Made by a program: the position numbers and the translations under genes. Below the pieces are notes generated by a model. The model was not told the origin of the DNA and made no database searches. It worked only from the letters and a program-made list of their open reading frames with translations. A stretch of 64,000 nt of DNA from the NCBI GenBank assembly GCA_021018815.1, contig JAITYX010000002.1, positions 9,145,001 to 9,209,000 on the forward strand. The letters run 5' to 3'. Below, in pieces: positions 62,071 to 64,000 of this stretch. The stretch's first letter is position 1. The number at the start of each line of letters is the position of its first letter. The stretch is from Talinum fruticosum (taxonomy: Eukaryota; Streptophyta; Magnoliopsida; Caryophyllales; Talinaceae).

Positions 62071-64000
62071 ATGCCGTCGGTGGAAATGCGCCGGTCGACG
62101 AGGGTTTTTGTTCCTAAGGCGAAGGACGACGAATTCGTTAGGGTTTTGCGATCTGGGCGGCGATTGTGGGTGGAATCCGCCGAGTTCAAGCACAGGGGAG
62201 ACGAAAATGGCAGCGAATGGTGTCCTTTGATCGAGAGTAGAATCAATCTGAAACCACTTCCCCGTCGCCGCAGCTGTTGCAGCGCCAGAATGGGTGCTCT
62301 GAATCTGTTCCCATGGCTGCCGATCCCATGGACGTCGATGATGGAAACCCCGGCATGGAAGTTTCGAATAGAGCACCTCGTTCTCACTCTGATAGTAGGA
62401 TGTTTGTGAATGTGTACAACAGGAAGAGGAAGCGTTCGGGTGGAAGGAGTTCTGGGATTTCAGTTGGTTCTGAGAGTTGGAGTAGTAAAGATGATAGGAA
62501 ATTTGGGTTGCATTTTGTTCGTAGGCAGAGGAGAAAGGTGAATGCCTTAGAGAGAGAGAGGGTTGTTGAGGAGGGACCAGAGGATCGTGGGTTGCTGTTA
62601 ATTGTTGTCAATTCTTCCTTCGCTGGGTATGGCATTTTTTCCCGCCTTTTGGGTTCTGTTCTTAGGCATATGACCAGAGAGGTGATTCGGTTAGTCGAGC
62701 TCTCGATGCTGCTGCTTTCGACGTCGATTTCTCCCGTGTTTGCTTCGAGTGGCATCCATTTCATGTGGGTAAGTTCTGCTCATTTGATTCATGTTAGTTG
62801 TTCTTGTTCAGTTTAGTGACTGGAACAATGTGTGCGGTTTGAGCTAATTGTTCTATTACGGAATATTATTGTAGCTAAGGTAGCTAAGGTCCTGTCAGTG
62901 TTCATATTAGTGGGGTGAAGTGAATTTGAACATGGCATGCTCAGTAGTCTCGTGATTTTGTATTTTTAGAGCAAGATGGGAGTTGGTTTAAAAGATTTAA
63001 TCTTTATGCTTCTAAATGTTCTTAAGATGTTTTTTGCTGGGTGTTTTCCGACTTTTGTGCCAAATACAATTTACAGGTTTGGTTGAACTGAATGCAATTT
63101 GTGCTTGGAACTCTTTAGTGGTAGTAGTCTATCTCTCTTAAGTAATCTTTAGTTGATTGATCTTTTATTTTAAACATATGAACTGAGTACGCATTGCTTA
63201 TGTTGAATCTGTATGTGTAATTGTTGTTTGTCAGGACCAACCACACGTCCAGCGAACTGGTCTTTGCAGGATTTTTGGGACAAGGCAGTTCATACCATTG
63301 TTTACATTGGATTTTTCTGCTGTTCCCTTTTGTTTCCTGCACCTTCATGCCACCATGTTCTTTAGGTCTGTGCGCCTGTCTTGTTTATGTTCGATAGATT
63401 TTCTCAGGGAAAATGAGGACACTGACACGGATGAATCACTTTCATACATCAATGACCAGAGTGATCATTCCCTAGGAAGATCTTTGATTCCTGAGAAAGA
63501 TGAGTCCAAGGGCATGAAGGTTGTGGTGGCTTCTTCTGGGGTTGGTAAATTAGGTAATCGGACTATGCAATATAGAAGTGGGGTGACTACTCGTAGTAGA
63601 TCGAAGAGACGCCGTAGATCATTGAGGACTCGAAAGGCTCGAAACCCTTTGCCTTTTGTCTTGCAGAAAGCAAGTGGATCGTCGGTGTCTGATCGTCATG
63701 CTGTTAAGAAAAATGCTTTCCCATTAGCTGTACATCCTAACCAGGAGCTTAGGAGTTCAGCGCGAAAGAGTTCTTCCAGCGAGATCAGTGTGCCAAAATC
63801 CAGCTTGTTGGCTGTGAACGTGGATGTTGACTCGCAGTGTTCTGCAAATTTGTTGGTGGTTGAAACAGACAAGGGGTACAGAGTTGAAGGAGCTGAGGTT
63901 GTGTTGGATGTCTCTGCTTCTAATGAGTGGTTCCTGGTTGTCAAAAAAGATGGATCGACAAGGTACTCTTTTAAGGTCCAAAGAGAACTGAGGCCTTCTC
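62071..64000 (+). CDS. Enhancer-of-polycomb-like protein (EPL1-type), 5' part, runs off window
   Basis: N-terminal portion of the plant protein family related to Enhancer of Polycomb, a subunit of NuA4-type histone acetyltransferase complexes. Starts MPSVEMRRSTRVFVPK and continues RVLRSGRRLW, the family's signature opening. Then come basic patches (YNRKRKRSGG, HFVRRQRRK), a conserved region (SRLLGSVLRHM, FASSGIHFMW) and, after a phase-0 intron (62769-63234), LCRIFGTRQFIPLFTLDFSA, an RSRSKRRRRSLRTRKARN stretch and VLDVSASNEWFLVVKKDGS. The EPL domain proper would lie beyond the window. Exon 1 changes frame: the opening reads in one frame to about 62262, then the next from SPQLLQRQNG. A single missing C in the C4 run at 62260-62263 restores one frame. 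The second exon is open to the window edge. Confidence 0.72.

Noticed and set aside
61357..62387. Minus-strand frames overlapping the EPL 5' UTR and exon 1
   Set aside because: The + strand carries the EPL-type N-terminus and splice signals; the antisense frames have no recognizable motifs.

Overview
The window is nuclear DNA from a flowering plant, most likely a eudicot. It is AT-rich, the genes carry GT-AG introns, and the proteins belong to plant families: a SGNH/GDSL esterase, a CCH-type copper chaperone, a cytokinin-type phosphotransfer (HPt) protein, berberine-bridge-enzyme-like (BBE-like) oxidases, a Swd2-like WD40 protein, a plastid-type alkaline/neutral invertase and an enhancer-of-polycomb-like protein. 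The species cannot be named from the sequence. No bacterial-type operon, CRISPR array, rRNA or convincing tRNA was seen.

Layout. 0.5-2.8 kb (+): a broken CACTA-transposase-derived gene. 3.9-8.1 kb (+): a five-exon GDSL esterase gene. 8.4-11.1 kb: a decayed Ty3/gypsy retroelement (part of an LTR, tRNA primer-binding site, gag remnant). 11.2-15.0 kb (+): a second, frameshifted GDSL copy, duplicated together with its introns and 3' flank. 17.6-20.1 kb (+): copper chaperone CCH. 21.3-23.6 kb (-): a five-exon HPt protein whose phospho-acceptor histidine is replaced by isoleucine. 25.9-38.8 kb: a BBE-like cluster with one relic, two tandem + genes and one - gene. 41.8-48.2 kb (+): a ten-exon Swd2/APRF1-like WD40 gene. 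50.1-52.3 kb (+): a divergent fourth BBE-like gene with an intron. 54.7-60.5 kb (-): a six-coding-exon INVE-type invertase. 62.1 kb to the window edge (+): the 5' part of an enhancer-of-polycomb-like gene, head-to-head with the invertase.

The genes do not form one pathway. The BBE-like cluster is the accessory, lineage-expanding part; the CCH, WD40, invertase and EPL genes are conserved housekeeping or regulatory genes. Several introns and spacers carry MITEs of different superfamilies, and most can be delimited with target-site duplications.

The most important reading caution: all four BBE-like genes and the EPL gene are broken only by single-base losses, nearly all in mononucleotide runs (eleven events). 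Family alignment restores frame at each. This looks like base-calling or assembly error, not pseudogenization. The second GDSL copy, by contrast, is broken by insertions outside homopolymers and appears to be a true pseudogene. The most biologically unusual items are the isoleucine-substituted pseudo-HPt, the shared frame shift and possible acceptor rescue in the GDSL pair, the signal-peptide-less BBE-like gene, and the same frame lesion next to the FAD-linking histidine in three BBE-like copies.
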